In this document: positions 23,386-35,140 of the stretch, piece after piece
Layout of the letters: the number at the start of each line of letters is the position of its first letter
How positions within the stretch are numbered: the stretch's first letter is position 1
Assembly: GCF_009389715.1 (NCBI RefSeq)
Contig: NC_052392.1
Location: forward strand, 29,896,592-29,960,591
Direction: 5' to 3'
Length of the DNA stretch: 64,000 bases
From: Phoenix dactylifera
Taxonomy: Eukaryota > Streptophyta > Magnoliopsida > Arecales > Arecaceae
Translations under genes and position numbers: made by a program
The notes under the pieces: model-generated
Database searches by the model: none
What the model saw: the letters and a program-made list of their open reading frames with translations, nothing else
What the model was told of the DNA's origin: nothing

Positions 23386-23391
23386 AATAAA
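23386..23391 (+). terminator. Candidate polyadenylation signal AATAAA
   Basis: AATAAA lies 259 bases after the LecRK stop codon at 23125-23127. Position and motif only. Confidence 0.4.
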
Positions 23392-23796
23392 GTATTCAGT
23401 TTTGCTTTGGTAGCTTAATCTTTTATGAGCCATTCGTATATTTAGATTGGATGACTATAATTAAACCACTAGCTGGTTGATACCGGATATAATACCTGAG
23501 ATACTTGTCATAACCATCCATTCTAGTACAATAAGTGAGAAAACTATTGATTTTTTGTTTGTAAGGGGAGTTTTTCACAAATTGGGGAATCTCCACAAGA
23601 ATACTTAGACCCTCCTCGACATCGAGCTGATCTTAGTGGGTCTATGCATCCATGTGATGAGAATGGGCAGCCTCAATGGAGATGAAGGGAAGGAACAGGC
23701 ACAATGCCAATGAGGGACACAGATGAAGTTGCCTTGGAGGGCATTGCCGGAAAAGAGGAGATGAAGAATGATGGAGACGGTAGCACCTATATAGTA

Positions 23797-23864
23797 CCTA
23801 TTGTAATGAATTAAGTCCTTATCAACCACCTATTGTTGATAAGGACTTAATTCATTACAATAGG
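23797..23864. repeat. Perfect 30 bp inverted repeat with 8-base loop
   Basis: The left arm 23797-23826 and right arm 23835-23864 are exact reverse complements around CACCTATT. It would form a strong hairpin if transcribed. The surrounding 23600-23790 has no recognised gene. It could be the junction of a recent inverted duplication or a small-RNA type hairpin; neither is shown. Confidence 0.9.
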
Positions 23865-24555
23865 CTCGGCCAAACAGGGCCTATGTGGTCAAGTTTTGAA
23901 AGCTTCCTCCTCTACAGAATGGTTAAAAGCTAATGTGGACTAGTAGGTAATGTGATTTGCTAGGCTGCATGCTATCATGTCTTTTTTGAATTCTTCTTTA
24001 ATGACCATTCCTCAGGTAATGCTCGATATAAGCATCAGTTCTCTTGCCTTTCGATTCAGCCACCAAGCACCTTAGGGAGCATGGCTCTCTGCAACTCTGT
24101 ATCTCCCCTGCCATTTCGCCATCTCTTGGCGCCTCTCTCTTTCACTTCCTTTGCATCATAATTCCCTTTGCAACCCGCTCTCCATTAACTTTTGCAGTTT
24201 AATGACAACACTCGAGGCATTTTCTACCAAGGTGGCTCCTTACCGTCCACCTAATCAAAAACTAGCTCAACTGTTCCACTTAGAGCTGATCACGGGCAAG
24301 AGGTCCACCCAGCCCACTTAGCCCGGCCCGAAATTTAGTGGGCTTGGGCAAACACCCACACACACATATTTATAAACACGCACAAGTACACCATACAAAC
24401 ATACACAAACATATGTACACACACGTACAAACATACAGGCATAGGGAGACCCACACATACATTAACTAATTATATATTATAATAAAATAATAGTATATTT
24501 TATTGCATTTGGCCTATAATAGTGGGGTTAAAAAGAAAATCGAGCCTGGTGGGTT

Positions 24556-25319
24556 TGTTGGGCTATCCCTCCTATGTTGGAGGAGACTTAGCCCAACAAA
24601 TGTGGGTTAAATTAATTAGTTTTTAGCCTATTTGGTTGGACTATTTTTAGCCTAAAACGTGAGGCCCATTAGGGCAACCTTTTATGTTGAGAATGCAGGG
24701 TATGTGAGCAGTCTTCCACGAATTAAAAATAGAGGGAGGCAGGGGAGAAGATGCAGAATTGATATTCAGCGCGCAATCTTGATCAAACGACGATCGGAAG
24801 GCGATCCGTGGTCCGATTGAGCTGAAATTTGGATAGCAGGTTCGCAACACGTGGTTCTTCAATCTGTACGGTGTGATCGCCATTTGCAGTCTTCTATCAC
24901 AGTCAGATTTTTCAGAAACATGGCTGTTGTTTATGTGAGATCTTCTCAATCTTTCTCTCTTATTATTGATGTTTGCCAAGAATATTGTTCTTGAGATTAT
25001 ATGGTGATATATGCCTCTAGTTTTGGCTAGAGAGAATAGATTGTATACCCATTATTTGTTGATAGTGGAAGATTTTGGGTGGACTACGGTCCCGTGGTTT
25101 TTACTCTCCACATTGGGGAGGTTTTCCACGTAAAAATTTAGTGTTTCTTTTGTGTTTTCTTTTTCAGATCAACTAAGTATTTGTGAATGCCTTGATATAT
25201 ATATATTAGGTAGATTGGCTCTAATTATTTGTTTTCTAACAGGTTTACACAAGGTGGGAGAGTTGTTGATTCCGTTGTGCTTTAATTATTTTGTTTGTTG
25301 TTACCTCCCAATCCCAACA
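24556..25319 (+). repeat. Copia 5' LTR
   Basis: 764 bp, begins TG and ends CA, next to the primer-binding site. It matches 29366-30129 without length change. Confidence 0.95.
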
Positions 25320-25321
25320 AG

Positions 25322-25334
25322 TGGTATCAGAGCC
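25322..25334 (+). other. Copia primer-binding site
   Basis: TGGTATCAGAGCC is complementary to the 3' end of initiator methionine tRNA and lies two bases after the 5' LTR. This is the usual priming site of plant Copia elements. Confidence 0.92.
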
Positions 25335-25366
25335 AGGTTGTTGAATTGTTTTATCTTGTGTGAACA

Positions 25367-28300
25367 ATGGAAACAAATACTGCTAGAATGATTAATCTGA
25401 ATGGTACTAATTATCATACATGGAAAGGAAAGATGGAAGATCTTTTCTATGTGAAAGGTTATCATCAACCGGTATTTTCTACTATGAAACCTGATGATAA
25501 AACTGAAGAGGAGTGGAAATTGCTCCATCGACAAGTGTGTGGATATATCAGGCAATGGGTAGATGACAATGTTTTGAATCATATTAGTGGAGAGACACAT
25601 GCACGCAGTTTATGGACCAAGCTTGAACAGTTGTATGCCCGAAAAACTGGAAATAATAAATTGTTCCTCATAAAGCAGATGATGTCCTTGAGGTATCAGG
25701 ATGGAACTCCTATGACAGATCATTTGAATACATTTCAAGAGACCATTAACCAATTGGCCACAATGGGTATCAATTTTGATGATGAGGTACAGGGATTATG
25801 GCTTCTAGGCACTCTGCCGAACTCGTGGGAGACAGTGAGAACGACATTATCTAACTCAGCCCCGAATGGTGTTATCTCAATGGATTTAGCTAAGAGTAGT
25901 ATTTTGAATGAAGAGATGAGACGAAAATCACAGGGTTCCTCTTCACAGTCAGATGTCTTAGTTATTGAGACGAGGGGGAGGAGTAAAAGCAGAGATTCGA
26001 AGTACAGAGGCAAGACCAGAAGTAAGTCCAATAAATTCGCTAATGTTGAGTGTTATCATTATGGTGGAAAGGGGCATATCAAAAAGTATTGTCGAAATTT
26101 GAAGAGGGAAAACAAGCAAAACAAAGATACAGATAAGAAGAAAGATGATAATGATAAAGATCAGGTTTCCATTATTGAAAACTTTCTTATTGCTTGTGAC
26201 ATTGATGTTGTTAATCTTGCATGTCATGAGATGAGCTGGGTCGTTGACAGTGGTGCTTCTATTCATGCTACATCGCGGAGGGATCTCTTTTCAACCTATA
26301 TAGCTGGTGATTTTGGGGTTGTAAAAATGAGAGATAGTGGCATAGCCAAAGTTGTCGGTGTAGGCGATGTTTGTTTAGAAACCAACAATGGCACAAAGTT
26401 GGTTCTTAAAAATGTGAAACATATTCCTGACATCCGTTACAACCTACTTTCTGTGGGTAGACTTGATGATGAAGGATTCTGCAATACTTTTTCTGATGGT
26501 AGATGGAAGCTCACTAAAGGAGCTTTGGTTGTGGCTACAGGTAAAAAGCACTCAACTTTATACTTATTACAGACAGGGCTCTCCAGAACCACTATCAATG
26601 CAGTGGAGAATGAAGATACAGTTGAGTTATGGCACAAGAGACTGTGTCACATGAGTGAGAAAGGCTTATCGATGTTGGCCAAGAAATGACTACTACATGG
26701 AGTGAAGAGTACTCATCTGAGAAATTGTGCTCACTGTTTAGCAGGTAAGCAGAACAAAGTTTCCTTCAAAGCATCCCCTCCTTCTAGAAAACCAAATGCA
26801 CTTGATTTGGTGCATTCAGATGTTTGTGGTCCAATGAAGATAATAACACTTAGTGGTGCTCGTTATTTTGTGACATTCATTGATGATCATTCAAGAAAGA
26901 TATGGGTTTACACCTTGAAGACAAAGGATCATGTATTGGATGTTTTCAAACAATTTCAGGCTTCAGTTGAGAGAGAAACAGGAAGAAAGCTGAAATATAT
27001 TCGAACAGATAATGGAGGAGAATACTCAGGTCTATTTGATGATTATTGTCGAGAACAGGGTATTCGACATCAGAAAACACCTCCGAAGACACCTCAGTTG
27101 AATGGTTTGGCAGAAAGAATGAATAGGACATTGGTGGAGAGAGTCAGATGTTTGCTTTCACAAGCAGGGTTGCTAAGATCCTTTTGGGGTGAGGCTTTGA
27201 GTACAGTTGTACATGTGTTGAATCTCACACCTTGTGTTCCCTTGCAGTTTGATGTGCCAAACAGAGTCTGGACAGGTAAAGATGTTTCTTATGATCATCT
27301 TCATGTCTTTGGATGCAAGGCATTTGTGCATATTCCTAAAGATGAAAGGTCTAAATTTGATTCCAAAACTAGACAGTGCATATTTTTAGGGTATGGTCAG
27401 GATAATTTTGGGTACAAGTTTTATGATCTAGTCAGCAAAAAGCTTATTAGAAGTCGTGATGTTGTGTTCATGGAAGATCAAACCATACAGGACATTGAGA
27501 AAGCAGATAAGACAGAGCCACAGTATAGTGATGACATGATAGACTTGGATCCAGTTCCTATAGCACCAACACCAGTACCAGAAAATGCTGATGAGTTGCA
27601 GAATGACCAGCCAGATGCAGTTGATGTGAATGAAAATGCTCCCATACAGGCTGAAGCAAATAATGATGCTGATAATCAGTTGCAAGAACCAGATATTCCA
27701 GCTCAACTTAGGAGATCTAACAGAAACAAACAACCTTCCACACGATATTCAGCTAATGAATATGTTCTACTTACTGACGGGGGAGAACCCGAAAATTATG
27801 AAGAAGCGATGAAAGATGAACACAAGAAAGAATGGATTGAGGCCATGAAGAATGAAATGAAGTCACTATATGAGAATCACACCTTTGAGTTAGTAAAGTT
27901 GCCTAAAGGCAAAAGAGCTTTGAAGAATAGGTGGGTGTACAGAGTGAAGCAAGAAGAACACTCATCATGTCCACGGTATAAAGCTAGATTGGTTGTCAAG
28001 GGATTCAGCCAAAGAAGAGGTGTTGATTTTAATGAAATATTTGCTCCAGTTGTGAAGATGTCATCTATTCGAGTTGTTCTCGGTTTAGCAGCTAGTCTTG
28101 ATCTAGAGATTGAGCAGATGGATGCCAAGACTGCTTTCCTTCACGGTGACTTAGAGGAAGAAATTTACATGGAGCAACCAGAAGGTTTCGAGGTAAAGGA
28201 AAAAGAGGATTATGTATGCAGATTAAAGAAAAGTCTTTATGGCTTGAAGCAGGCACCGAGACAATGGTACAAGAAATTTGAGTCAGTTATGGGGGAGCAT

Positions 28301-29349
28301 GTTTACAAGAAGACAATTTCTGACCATTGTGTTTTTGTGCAGAAATTTAATGATGATGATTTTATCATTTTGTTGCTTTATGTTGATGACATGTTGATTG
28401 TTGGCAAGAATGCTTCTCGAATTGATAGGTTGAAGAAGCAATTAAATAAGTCTTTTGCTATGAAAGACTTAGGGTCAGCAAAACAAATCCTTGGCATAAG
28501 GATTAATCGAGACAGAGATGCTAAGAAGTTGTACATGTCACAAGAAAAGTACATTGAGAAAGTGCTTCAGAAGTTCAATATGGACAAAGCTAAAGTGGTT
28601 AGTACTCCTCTTGCTACTCACTTTAAATTGAGCACTAAACAGTATCCTTCTACAAATGAAGAAAAGAAAGACATGCAGAAAGTTCCATATTCTTCAGCGA
28701 TAGAAAGTTTGATGTATGCAATGGTGTGTACAAGACCAGACATGGCTCATGCAGTTGGCACAGTTAGTCGTTTTCTTTCAAATCCAGGAAGAGAGCATTG
28801 GAATGCAGTGAAGTGGATTATGAGATATCTTCGAGGTACGTCCAGTTTGAAACTTAGCTTTGGATGTGAGAAACCTATGCTAGTTGGTTACACGGATGCA
28901 GATATGGCTGGAGATGTTGATACTCGCAGATCTACTTCAGGTTATCTAATTACTTTTGCAGGAGGAGCCGTGGCATGGCAATCAAAGTTATAGAAGTGTG
29001 TTGCACTTTCTACCACCGAAACAGAGTTCATTGCAGCAACAGAATCATGTAAAGAGTTGCTATGGTTGAGAAAATATATTAAGGAGCTTGGTTTCAAGCA
29101 AGAGCACTATGTGTTATATTGTGATAATCAGAGTGCCATCCATCTTGGTAAAAACTCTACCTTTCATTCAAGATCGAAGCATATTGATGTGAGATACCAT
29201 TGATTCGAGATGTTCTGAGTTCTAAGTTGTTGGAACTTGAAAAAATTCATACAGATGACAATGGTTCTGATATGTTGACAAAGTCTTTGCCAAGAGAAAA
29301 GCTTGAGGTATGTCGATTGATTGCCGGGATGGTGAATCCCTCCACATAG
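25367..29349 (+). pseudogene. Copia gag-pol polyprotein, two stops and one frameshift
   Basis: Gag is followed by a zinc knuckle near residue 228 in which the second Cys is Tyr. Then come protease DSGA near 294 and the integrase HHCC region, where TGA stops the frame at 26687-26689. The integrase core with its D,D,E residues resumes in the same frame. Next is RT with the YVDD motif near 28380. RNase H is cut by TAG at 28991-28993, then CVALSTTETEF. A one-base loss near 29203 shifts the frame; the last residues end at TAG 29347-29349. The element cannot move by itself, though a gag-protease product remains open. Confidence 0.92.
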
Positions 29350-29350
29350 T

Positions 29351-29363
29351 CGGGAGGGGGAGA
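29351..29363 (+). other. Copia polypurine tract
   Basis: CGGGAGGGGGAGA sits two bases before the 3' LTR and would prime plus-strand synthesis. Confidence 0.8.
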
Positions 29364-29365
29364 TT

Positions 29366-30129
29366 TGTTGGGTTATCCCTCCTATGTTGGAGGAGACTTA
29401 ACCCAACAAATGTGGGTTAAATTAATTAGTTTTTAGCCTATTTGGTTGGACTATTTTTAGCCCAAAACGTGAGGCCCATTAGGGCAACCTTTTATGTTGA
29501 GAATGCAGGGTATGTGAGCAGTCTTCCACGAATTAAAAATAGAAGGAGGCAGGGGAGAAGATGCAGAATTGATATTCAGCGCGCAGTCTTGATCAAACGA
29601 CGATCGGGAGGCGATCCGTGGTCCGATCGAGCTGAAATTTGGATAGCAGGTTTGCAGCACGTGGTTCTTCAATCTGTACGGTGTGATCGCCATTTGCAGT
29701 CTTCTATCACAGTCAGATTTTTCAGAAACGTGGCTGCTGTTTATGTGAGATCTTCTCAATCTTTCTCTCTTATTATTGATGTTTGCCAAGAATATTGTTC
29801 TTGAAATTATATGGTGATATATGCCTCTAGTTTTGGCTAGAGAGAACAGATTGTATACTTATTATTTGTTGATAGTGGAAGATTTTGGGTGGACTACGGT
29901 CCCGTAGTTTTTACTCTCCACATTGGGGAGGTTTTCCACGTAAAAATTTGGTGTTTCTTTTGTGTTTTCTTTTTCAGATCAGCTAAGTATTTGTGAATGC
30001 CTTGATATATATATATTAGGTAGATTGGCTCTAGTTGTTTGTTTTCTAACAGGTTTACACAAGGTGGAAGAGTTGTTGATTCCGTTGTGCTTTAATTATT
30101 TTGTTTGTTGTTACCTCCCAATCCCAACA
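29366..30129 (+). repeat. Copia 3' LTR
   Basis: Same length as the 5' LTR. All differences I counted are transitions. Confidence 0.95.
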
Positions 30130-31242
30130 GGTGGGTGGGCCCGGATTGGCTCTTCAAGATTGGGCTGGGTTTGGGCAACTACGTAAGCCGATGTCCAGAC
30201 CTGGCCGGGCTTGGGCATAGATATCGGGTCCAACTTCTACTGTCAGATGCTTGATCAGCTCTACTTCCATGCCGGCAAGATGGTATACTTCGAACCAATG
30301 CCTATCTCATTTCACGTATAAAGCTGTGTTGAGCCAACTGGCTCACTTAACCATATCCTTAAAACCTTTTACGATCCTGGGATATCATTGAGAAATAGGA
30401 ATCCGTGTTATCAAAGGCCTCCAAAAAGGGAAATGTTGAATGAATAGATCGTAAATTCAAATTCTGAGATTTTGGTATTTTTTTTTCTTCGAGGGAAGAT
30501 ACTAATCGCAGCAAGAATGGAATTTCCACAATGACCGGAAAACCTTCCAATATCAGGACTCAACTTCAGGCACGCTTGCCGACTTCACCACACAATTTGT
30601 GTCCTTCATCGACAGCCATGGTAGCAGAATAAGTGGCAATGGCCTAGCCTTCTTCCTCTCAACTTACCCTTCCCAATATCTCCCATAAAATCATATGTGG
30701 GATTCTTGGATTATTTAACTTTACATGTAGCAGAATAACAAAGAATCGAGTCATGCCGTCATGGCTGTCGAGTTTGATAGCTACATAGATCTTACATAAA
30801 ATGAATCAGGTTCTGATCATGTGGGCATCGACATAAACACGCTCATACTATGCTGCGAGCATGGACTTGAACACTAGCCACAGAGAAGGACTCGGCCAAT
30901 GCACCACGGGACGGGTCAGTTATAACGCTAGTGCTATAAATTTGAGTGTCCCCCTTTCTTTATGAACCAGAACTCTGGGGAAATTGGAGCCTCTCTTATG
31001 TTGCCAACTTGAGGGAGGACCTGCCGAAGTGGGTTGCAATTGACTTCTCAGCTTCCACTGGTCTCTACGTCGAGTCTCACAAGATTCTTTCATCTTTCAG
31101 TCCTCGAGATTTTGGTCCCATTTCAAGTACCAGTCCTGGTATTAGAGCCACAAAGAAGAGTAGGAGGGGATTGGCTGTTGGGTGGTTAGCTATTGGCACT
31201 CTGGTGTTACTGTGTGGATTGGGCTTGGTGTGTTCTACATAA

Positions 31243-31594
31243 TAAGAAAATCTTAACTAAGCTAGGCACCCTGATATGTGCTCTTTATGTTATCCTAAAA
31301 CCGAAATACATATTATGCACAAATTCGCACCTATAAGAGTTATGGCTGACAAACAGCTTATAAACTATTGGCGTGCACTTAAGATCTCCATCGAAATTGA
31401 ACTAGGTTCATCGTGGGCTAAGCAAAAGCTGAACCCAGTAGTAAACAACATGGTCTAGGTTAACAAGGCCAAGTGCTGGTCCAAATCACTAGACACCTTT
31501 GCATTCATCCCAATCATTTGGACCCACAGTAGGTCCAAATTAACCGAGCTTATCCAAGACCAAACATGATATTTAGGTGAGATTTAACTGGCCT
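31243..31594. other. No gene recognised
   Basis: This is the sequence after the LecRK relic. It does not match kinase exons and shows no clear repeat. Confidence 0.4.
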
Positions 31595-32624
31595 CACTAC
31601 AGGAAAAATAGTTATTCCCGACACCTAACTACCGATGCTAGGGAGAAGCGTCGGCAATTTGGTCGATGCGCCAAAATTTGTCGACGCTTCTAAATAGTGT
31701 CGGGAGATACAGATGCTTTTCTGAAACCATGGGTGGAAGCCTGATTTAGACGACGCTAAAAAGCGTCTTCGGAAACCAAAAGGGCCGATTCCTCCAACGA
31801 TGCCTTAAAAAGCATCGTCGAAGGCCGATTCTCCCAATGACGCTTTTTAAAGCGTCGTCGGAGGCTGCTCCCCGTCCCCAACGATGCTCTAGAAAGTGTC
31901 GTCGGAGGCCGATTGCCCCAACACCGTGCATGCCCCCACCCCCAACGATGCTTTAGAAAGCATCGCCGGAGGACCTCCCCCTTATTACAAATCCCTAGCC
32001 CCCTCCCCTCCTCTCTCTCCGTCGCTCACCTCCCGATCCCCATCTTCTCTATTTATTTTGTTTGTCTTGCTCAAAAGAAAGGGGTATGAGAGAGAGAGAG
32101 AGATCTGGAGGCTTCAAAGGAGATATGGGAGCGATATCTAGGGTTTTGAGGGAGTTCCGGTGACAAATCTTCAAATTAGGGATTGCTCTCGTCTCTGATC
32201 TTGTCGGATTAGAGGTTCGGGAGGCGATTGACCGGTGGAAACTTTCGATTTTGAGGTGTGGATGATAGATCTCCTGCGGGGGCCGTGATATGGTATCCCC
32301 AGAGATGACAACGAGGGAAAACGGCGGTAATGGAAAGGGAAAAAGCTTCTCCCCTGTATGCAGCGAGTCTGGCGCCGACGCTACAAGGACCCCGGCCCCC
32401 GCCGCTTCCAAGAGAGGTAGAGCTCTGCAGCCGGTGGAGATGGATATCCGGTTTCTCTTCTTGTAGAGATTTTTGCTCGTGGATTTGTTTGATTCTTATT
32501 ATTCTTTCTAAAGCGTCGCAAAAGTATTAGCTAAGTGAGAGTGGAAAAAATTTGCCAGCGCTTTTAAAAAACATCGCTAAAAAGTCGGTTTTTAGAACCG
32601 GAAAAGACAAGTTTTTTTATAGTG
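31595..32624. mobile_element. Non-autonomous CACTA element
   Basis: It starts CACTACAGGAAAAATAG and ends TTTTTTTATAGTG, the CACTA hallmark, with CCT on both outer sides (31592-31594, 32625-32627) as a 3 bp target duplication. The left subterminal zone has many AAAGCGTCGTCGGAGG / GATGCTTT palindromic repeats; the right has fewer. There is no transposase; the central 0.5 kb is GA/CT-rich. Confidence 0.88.
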
Positions 32625-32627
32625 CCT

Positions 32628-33400
32628 CGTTGGGCCCTTATTTTCTATCACATATCTATGTTGAAAGATTCAATAAATAGACCATCTCATCTATTGGATA
32701 TGAAAGTGGCTCTTCACTCGTACTGTTTACTTGTCATGTAAAATAATGAAGAAATTGTTTGCTAATTCTTTTGAATTACTCTATCATAACATAGAAGTCC
32801 AATAGTTTGCTCCTCCAAAGCACATAATACATGATTGGCTATGGCTAGCACACTATATGGGACATGATATAGTTGCATCCAAATGTTGTTGCTGAATTTT
32901 GCTACGACATATAGGCAAAGGTGGTTGTACTCAACTTACCAAGTATCGGCAACTTGGGCTATCTATGATTGACTTACGGTGAAAATTAGGGCACTTGAGT
33001 TTGTTATTTTGTGTTACTATCTCTACATTTATAATTTATCTATTTTTATTGTATCTCAGTCTGGTTACTTATTTTCAATCAGTTTAATCAAAGATCGCTT
33101 TATACTTAAATTGAGTTCAAACATGAAAACTAAGAATGGATTTGGTTTAGTACCTACTAATTTTTCAAGATATTATAAAGAAAAAATTAAGGACACACCC
33201 TCAATTGAGGGCCTATCCCATAGACACCTCCTAAACTTCAAAAGTTCCAAATGATTCCTTCAAGTTTCCAAACTAGTCCTACCGTTTATCTCTGTATCAC
33301 GTAACCATCACATGGTAGCATAAAATTATATTATGACCAAAATGCCCTACGTATTAGTTGTTTGTGTGGTAAATTCTGGCATAAATTTTAAAAAACTTTT
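32628..33400. other. AT-rich, no gene recognised
   Basis: There are short open frames without resemblance to known proteins. The end, from about 33180, has CACACCCTCAATTGAGGG, which may pair with AACACCCTCATTTAGGAGGG near 34124 as the borders of an undescribed insertion. Confidence 0.35.
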
Positions 33401-33409
33401 AGTATATGA

Positions 33410-34090
33410 CCCATAGTTAAGAATCACCCACCATATAGATCTCAAAGCACTCGGTACACCTTCATTCATTCATCGGCACAGATCTCAAAGCATCCTTGGT
33501 TTACGTCTCATAGTTAAAGATCAACCAACGCATAGATCTCAAAGCACTTCGAAGACCTTCTTTCATCCACCTGCATCGATCTCAAAGCACACTTAGTATA
33601 TAGCCTATAATTAAGGATCACCCACTGTGCATATATCTAAGCATTCCGAACCCTATCATTCATCTACCCACACATTTATCAAAATACTTTTAGTCACAGA
33701 TCTTAAAGCATCCTAAATATGTGGCCCATAATTAAGAATCACCCACCGTGCATATCTCAAAGCACTCTGAACCTCTTTATTCATCTACCCACACAGTTCT
33801 CGAAGTACCCTTAGTACATGGCCTACAGTGAAAAATCACCATCGCATAAATTTCAAAGCACTCCTAACCTCTTCCATCATCGTTTTGCATAGATCTCAAA
33901 GCATCCTTAATTAGTGACTCATAGTTAAAAGATCATCCATCGTGCAAATCTAAAAACATAATGACCCCTTCATTTGTCCATCTACACAAATCTCAAAGCA
34001 TCTTTAGTATATGGCTCTTAGTTAAGAATCACTCATCGTATAGATCTCAAAGCACGCCAAACCTCTTCGTTCATCTGCACTTTGAAAGAG
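33410..34090. repeat. 97 bp tandem array, seven units
   Basis: AGTTAAGAATCACCC-like text recurs at 33415, 33512, 33609, 33730, 33827, 33923 and 34020: steps of 97, 97, 121, 97, 96 and 97. Each unit also carries CAGATCTCAAAGCAT twice, so the unit is itself a dimer of roughly 48 bp. Confidence 0.88.
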
Positions 34091-34429
34091 CTGAGGATAT
34101 TTTAGTTATATGTAATGGTGGGCTAACACCCTCATTTAGGAGGGTGTTGCTATAATTTTTTTCCTACTATAAATTATTAAATCTCAACCATCAAATTTAG
34201 GAGGGGTATCTTGGACAATAGGATGAAGCTGCGGACTTAGCCACTTCTGTAATTTAAGACTCTCTTAAAACTTTAATTGATTATGGTGCGACACTCCCAT
34301 CAACATTAGAATTCCATACTACAAGATATTGCTTGTTTCTTCTATATCTAGATTACACGACGTCCTTCCCCTTTTAATGTCTCTCTCTTTCATGCCCCAA
34401 TTTTACATTACCCTTATTCTACTGTGAAT

Positions 34430-35140
34430 GTGGAAAGGAAACTGGGACCGGCGGAAGACCAAGATGGTTCCGACAACAAAACCGAGCCCGACAACAGAGG
34501 GGGAGAAGGAGACGTAAAAAGAGGAAAGGAGACAGAGAGCAAGGGAGGGAGAAAGAGGAAGAAAGAAAGAGGTCGGTCGGGGCTGGCCAATGGAGGTCAG
34601 AGAGCCACCACGCAAAGGAGATGGAGGCCGAGGAGCCGCAAAGGAGGGGCACCACCTTCGATCTCCTGTTTCGTTCAAAACAGAGACCCGGAAGGGGACT
34701 CTTATATTTTTGCAAATTTTAAGTGAAAGTCGGTAAACCCATTTCCGACTTCATTTAATTTTTTTTATTTAAATGAAGTCGGCCATGAGTTTGCCAACTT
34801 TTACTTAAAATTTGCAAAAATAAAAAAGGCCCCCTCTAGGCCCCTGTTTCGAACGAAATAGGAGATCGGAGGTAAAGCCCCTCTTCTACGGTTCCTCGGC
34901 CTATGCCTCCTCTGTGCGCTGGCTCTTCGGCCCTCCGCTGGCTCTCCGCCAACCTCCCTCGACCTCCCCCTTCTCTCCCTCTCTTTTCCTCTCTCACTTT
35001 CTCCCTCTCCCCTGCCTCTTTTACTATGTCGGTATAGGGTCGGTCGGCATGGCACGAGGCCATACGACCTATGCCGCAGGACAACCGGTCTGGAGCCCAA
35101 TACCGGCACAGCAGACGTTATTCCAAACCATATCTTATCC
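34430..35140. mobile_element. Inverted-repeat element with ~300 bp arms
   Basis: Left arm 34430-34735 and right arm 34785-35140 are reverse complements in blocks: ACTTAAAATTTGCAAAAAT on the right against ATTTTTGCAAATTTTAAGT on the left, then CCTGTTTCG, GATCGGAGGT and GGCCGAGGAGCC-type text. The centre TTAAATGAAGTCGGCCATG mirrors CCGACTTCATTTAA. Open frames on both strands follow from the arms and are not genes. The transposon type is not determined. Confidence 0.65.

Larger units (their letters stand above)
24556..30129 (+). mobile_element. Ty1-copia retrotransposon, full-length but defective
   Basis: It is 5.57 kb with LTRs of 764 bp at each end (TGTTGGG...CCCAACA), a tRNA-Met-type primer site, one gag-pol frame and a polypurine tract. 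The domain order gag, protease, integrase, reverse transcriptase, RNase H defines Ty1-copia. The LTRs differ at about 21 positions by eye, so insertion is fairly young. GGTGGG lies on both sides (24548-24553, two bases from the LTR, and 30130-30135), so the target duplication is not clean. It sits inside the hAT-like element. Confidence 0.95.
24281..30263. mobile_element. hAT-like element carrying a nested Copia
   Basis: The ends TAGAGCTGATCA and TGATCAGCTCTA are perfect 12 bp inverted repeats. Without the Copia the element is about 409 bp and rich in GGGCC/GCCCGG words next to CA-rich text. Flanking GTTCCACT and CTTCCATG share five of eight positions, a possible decayed 8 bp target duplication. 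Confidence 0.65.
24081..31242 (+). pseudogene. LecRK relic split by nested transposons
   Basis: 24081-24280 begins ATGGCTCTCTGCAACTCTGT, the LecRK signal peptide, then breaks frame. A hAT-like insertion occupies 24281-30263. Lectin homology resumes near 30545 with [51 protein letters not shown] and a membrane helix LAVGWLAIGTLVLLCGLG ending at 31242. The lectin part has several frameshifts and stops. No kinase follows. It is more diverged from the other copies than they are from each other, so it is an older duplicate. Confidence 0.85.

Noticed and set aside
24647..24979. 110-codon minus-strand frame, repeated at 29457-29789
   Set aside because: It lies within the two Copia LTRs and shows no family resemblance.
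33410..34090. CRISPR-like array
   Set aside because: The units are continuous diverged tandem repeats without unique spacers, and this is plant DNA.
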